Assembly (NCBI GenBank): GCA_029068025.1
Contig: JAIEDJ010000256.1
Location: 1 to 7,847, forward strand
Length of the DNA stretch: 7,847 bases
Direction: 5' to 3'
Source of the DNA: Oscillospiraceae bacterium
Lineage (GTDB): Bacteria; Bacillota; Clostridia; Oscillospirales; Ruminococcaceae
Part shown: one piece after another, positions 5,610 through 7,847 of the stretch
Position numbering within the stretch: the stretch's first letter is position 1
Layout: every line of letters begins with the position of its first letter
Notes under the pieces: model-generated
Seen by the model: the letters and a program-made list of their open reading frames with translations, nothing else
What the model was told of the DNA's origin: nothing
Database searches by the model: none
Position numbers and translations under genes: made by a program

Positions 5610-5639
5610 AAAGCTCTTGCGCTTTTGCGCAAGAGCTTT
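5610..5639. terminator. Strong hairpin after the AKR operon, probably bidirectional
   Basis: A perfect 13-bp stem (AAAGCTCTTGCGC with GCGCAAGAGCTTT) closes a TTTT loop six bases after the AKR stop. On the plus strand the stem ends in TTTC, giving a short U tract. On the minus strand it is followed by TTACATT, so together with the stem bases it shows five T's in a row, which would also stop transcripts arriving from the MCP side. It abuts the repeat at 5640-5710. Confidence 0.75.
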
Positions 5640-5710
5640 CAGCTTGCAGATAAACCCCTCCCGGGGAGAGGTGGGAGAGATCAATGCTGGGCTCTGCCCC
5701 CCGCTTAGGG
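5640..5710 (-). repeat. Diverged second copy of the multi-hairpin intergenic repeat
   Basis: Read on the minus strand, this segment follows the order of 3071-3143. First comes CCCTAAGCGGGG (compare CCCTTTGGCGGGG), then a GC hairpin GGGGGGCAGAGCCC (compare GCGGGGCGGAGCCCC). Next are TCTCTCC, a C-rich to G-rich stem ending in GGGAGGGG (compare GAGAGGGGGG), TTTAT, and finally CAAGCTG. In both copies CAAGCTG directly abuts a strong hairpin, here 5610-5639 and there 3144-3169, but the hairpin sequences are unrelated. The rest of the 294-base gap (5711-5799) shows no further feature that I can support. Confidence 0.6.
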
Positions 5711-5799
5711 ATGCTGCCTCTAAGAACCCTGATGCGGAACGAGATCAGTGCATTTCCCATCACGCCGTTTCCACTGAAATAACAAGCAGCTGAAAAGGG

Positions 5800-5831
5800 T
5801 TTGCCGCCGGGATCTTACACCCGACGGCAAA
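5800..5831 (-). terminator. Hairpin downstream of the chemotaxis receptor gene
   Basis: TTTGCCGCCGGG (5800-5811) and CCCGACGGCAAA (5820-5831) pair over 12 positions with one C/A mismatch and an eight-base loop, about 70 bases beyond the MCP stop. On the minus strand the stem ends in AAA and is followed by CCCTTTTCAG, only a modest T tract, so it is a plausible but not ideal terminator for the MCP gene. Confidence 0.5.
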
Positions 5832-5898
5832 AAATGAGGTCAATCAATTAGATGTTGTCTGAATTAAAAATGTCTTCAGTCACACGCAAACACGGCTC

Positions 5899-7847
5899 TT
5901 ATCTCTTTTTAAGAACAAATTTGCTTGTGAGGTTCTGAAGCTCAGCCGCCTGACCGTTGAGTTCCTCGGAGGACGCGGCGGACTGTTCGGCGGTAGCTGA
6001 GTTGGTCTGAACAACAGACGAAATTTGATCCACGCCTACGTTCACTTGCTCGATCATAGCCGCTTGCTCGGTGGAAGCTGTTCTGATATCGCTGATCAGC
6101 TTGATCGTCTGATTTGTAACATCAACGGATGAGTTAAGCGCCTCTGCGGTTTCTTCAACAATATGCGAACCGCTTTCGACTGCCGCAATGGTCTGCTGAA
6201 TGAGTTCGGTAGTATCGGTGGCAGCCTCCGCCGACTTGGACGCAAGGTTTCTGACCTCATCCGCAACAACGGCAAAGCCCTTGCCCGCCGTGCCCGCTCT
6301 CGCAGCCTCAATAGCGGCGTTAAGCGCGAGAATGTTGGTCTGGAACGCAATATCCTCGATCGTCTTGATAATATTCGAGATCTCGTTCGATTTATCGGAA
6401 ATGTTGTTCATTGCGGTAACCATTTCCGTCATATGCTTGTTGGAAAGCGACATCTTTTCGCCCGCTTGATTTGCCTTCAGGTTAGCTTCTTCGGCATTCT
6501 TGGCGTTTGTGTCAACCTTATCTTTAAGCGTTGTGATAATGCCCGCAAGCTCCTGAATAGAAGAAGCCTGCTCGGTAGCTCCCGACGCAAGGGACGTAGC
6601 GCCGTTGGAGATCTGCGCAGCGCCCTGATTGACATGTTCGGCAGAAATGTCGATCTGCTGCATGGTATCCGACAGTCCATATGCAAGGCTGTTCAACGCT
6701 TCGATTATGCTTACAAAATCGCCGTTGAACTCGATCTGGCGGTGAATGTTAAAGTTGCCGTCCGCAAGTTGCTTGCAAAGACGCGAAATTTCGACAATGT
6801 AATTGTTCAGCGAGTTTATTGTGCTGTTGATCGAGTCCGCAAGCTGACCTGTTTCATCGTCGGACGTATGCTCCACACTGACATTAAGATTGCCCAAAGC
6901 CACAGCGTTCATAACGCTGACCGTTTTCTTGATCGGGTTTGCAATGCCGTTTGCCGTAACGATACAGATAATGACAGCGACAGCGATCACGATCAGACCT
7001 ACAATGATCGTAATATATAAAGCGAATGTGGTCTCGCTCATCCACTCGTTGACCTCGGTCGTTACTCCGATCACCCAGCCGTCCGTACCGCCGATACGCG
7101 AATAGGCAAGGTATCTGCCGCCGACCTCACCGAATACGGCGCTGCCGGAATCGTTCGTTGAAATTGCCTGCTTCTCAAGCTCGCCGCGGAGATCATACTC
7201 GGCATTGTTCTTATGAGTGTGATTGATATTGTTCATTCCCTCATCGACGTATTTCTGCTCCATACACGCGATGTACGTACCATTTTCGTCCATGATGTAG
7301 GTGCTGCCCGACGCGCCTACTGTGATCTCACTGATGATATCGCGAAGCATAGAACCGTCGATGCCAAAATAGACAACGCCGATAAGCTCGCCGTTATTGA
7401 TCCCGTCTTTTTTCATGGGAGCGCAGAAGTATATGATCGGTGTGCCGCCGACATCCTGCGGACCAAACACGAACTCCTCGTTCTTCATGCCCTTTATGTA
7501 GCAATGGTCTTCTCTGTAATCGATCACGTCATCAACTGTTTCGTATCCCCAGCCGTCCTTGTCGATATAGCCGCGCTCTGAGAAGCCGTAGGTGTCGGCT
7601 CTTTCCTGCAGCAGCTCAAGCTTTTCCGCTACGGTATGCTCCTCGCCCATACGCGGATCCATACCGATCTCTTTTACTATAGCGACATAACGGGACAGGT
7701 AGTTCTGCATACGCACGCTCGTCTGAAGCGAAAGCTCAGAGAGCGTCTCCTTAAGCGCCGATTGAGTGCTGGTGAAGTTCAAATAGCAGCCTAAAATGCC
7801 GATAACAATAATGCCGATAACAACTACCGGCAAGATCCGCCAAAGCA
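5899..7847 (-). CDS. Methyl-accepting chemotaxis protein, 5' end outside the window
   Basis: The frame ends at TAA 5899-5901 and stays open to the right edge, so the true start is outside. The TTG at 7831-7833 is inside the first membrane segment (LWRILPVVVIGIIVIGILG) and is used here only for numbering. Order of domains: helix 1 (about 2-18), an extracellular Cache-like sensor (about 20-267, with the strand YIMDENGTYIA at 179-189), helix 2 (about 269-293), a HAMP linker (about 294-347, starting after ANPIKK), a second HAMP-like segment (about 348-396), and the long methyl-accepting signalling coiled coil. Its conserved hairpin tip is at about 493-535 (EDIAFQTNILALNAAIEAARAG, GKGFAVVADEVRNLA), which binds CheA and CheW. 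The protein ends FVLKKR, with no CheR-tethering pentapeptide. I do not see the R-x-W-Y motif of amino-acid-type dCache sensors, so the ligand is unknown. It is convergent with the AKR operon. Confidence 0.94.
   Translation of the reverse strand, partial: LWRILPVVVIGIIVIGILGCYLNFTSTQSALKETLSELSLQTSVRMQNYLSRYVAIVKEIGMDPRMGEEHTVAEKLELLQERADTYGFSERGYIDKDGWGYETVDDVIDYREDHCYIKGMKNEEFVFGPQDVGGTPIIYFCAPMKKDGINNGELIGVVYFGIDGSMLRDIISEITVGASGSTYIMDENGTYIACMEQKYVDEGMNNINHTHKNNAEYDLRGELEKQAISTNDSGSAVFGEVGGRYLAYSRIGGTDGWVIGVTTEVNEWMSETTFALYITIIVGLIVIAVAVIICIVTANGIANPIKKTVSVMNAVALGNLNVSVEHTSDDETGQLADSINSTINSLNNYIVEISRLCKQLADGNFNIHRQIEFNGDFVSIIEALNSLAYGLSDTMQQIDISAEHVNQGAAQISNGATSLASGATEQASSIQELAGIITTLKDKVDTNAKNAEEANLKANQAGEKMSLSNKHMTEMVTAMNNISDKSNEISNIIKTIEDIAFQTNILALNAAIEAARAGTAGKGFAVVADEVRNLASKSAEAATDTTELIQQTIAAVESGSHIVEETAEALNSSVDVTNQTIKLISDIRTASTEQAAMIEQVNVGVDQISSVVQTNSATAEQSAASSEELNGQAAELQNLTSKFVLKKR

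Noticed and set aside
5488..5763. Open frame of 91 codons on the minus strand downstream of the second AKR
   Set aside because: It overlaps the AKR 3' end, the strong hairpin and the repeat copy, and shows no protein-like pattern or SD.
6163..7020. Long (285-codon) plus-strand open frame opposite the MCP gene
   Set aside because: The MCP reading frame has clear domain motifs throughout; the antisense translation is an R/N/V-rich low-quality sequence produced by the codon bias of the real gene.
7831..7833. TTG as the start of the chemotaxis receptor
   Set aside because: The frame continues upstream to the window edge and the TTG falls within the first membrane helix, so the real start lies outside.

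Overview
The window reads as chromosomal DNA from a mid-GC, Gram-positive anaerobe of the Clostridia, perhaps an Oscillospiraceae/Ruminococcus-like gut bacterium. This rests on strong AGGAGG-type ribosome binding sites, sigma-A-like promoters with extended -10 elements, a LytTR-DUF3021-ABC cassette typical of Firmicutes, and GC-rich multi-hairpin intergenic repeats of a kind I associate with gut Clostridia. The placement is inference; there is no rRNA or marker gene.

Layout. (1) Bases 1-297 (+) are the 3' end of an EAL-domain (c-di-GMP phosphodiesterase-type) gene, followed by a hairpin. (2) Bases 2842 to 389 (-) form a tight four-gene operon: a stand-alone LytTR DNA-binding protein with a GTG start, a four-helix DUF3021 membrane protein, an ABC ATPase and an ABC-2 type permease. 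The junctions are TAA directly against ATG, a 1-nt gap, and an ATGA overlap. (3) Bases 2843-3287 are a 445-bp divergent intergenic region. It holds the lytTR promoter, a 223-bp element with inverted-repeat ends made of two identical 26-bp hairpins, and a near-consensus tetR promoter whose -35 box lies inside palindromes. (4) Bases 3288-5604 (+) are a TetR regulator followed by two tandem aldo/keto reductases of exactly equal length (283 aa), very probably one operon. (5) Bases 5605-5898 are intergenic: a strong hairpin, a diverged second copy of the multi-hairpin repeat in opposite orientation, and a hairpin downstream of the next gene. (6) Bases 7847 to 5899 (-) encode most of a methyl-accepting chemotaxis protein that runs off the right edge.

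How they may work together. The LytTR/DUF3021/ABC cassette looks like a self-contained regulated exporter or envelope-response module, with DUF3021 a candidate membrane partner of the LytTR protein. The TetR-AKR-AKR operon looks like an autoregulated carbonyl-reducing or detoxifying unit. The MCP and EAL fragment suggest a motile, c-di-GMP-using cell, but nothing ties them to the central operons.

No clearly unprecedented protein system is visible. The most unusual material is non-coding: the inverted-repeat, terminator-capped element at 2947-3169 and its relative at 5610-5710, which share an architecture while their capping hairpins differ in sequence.
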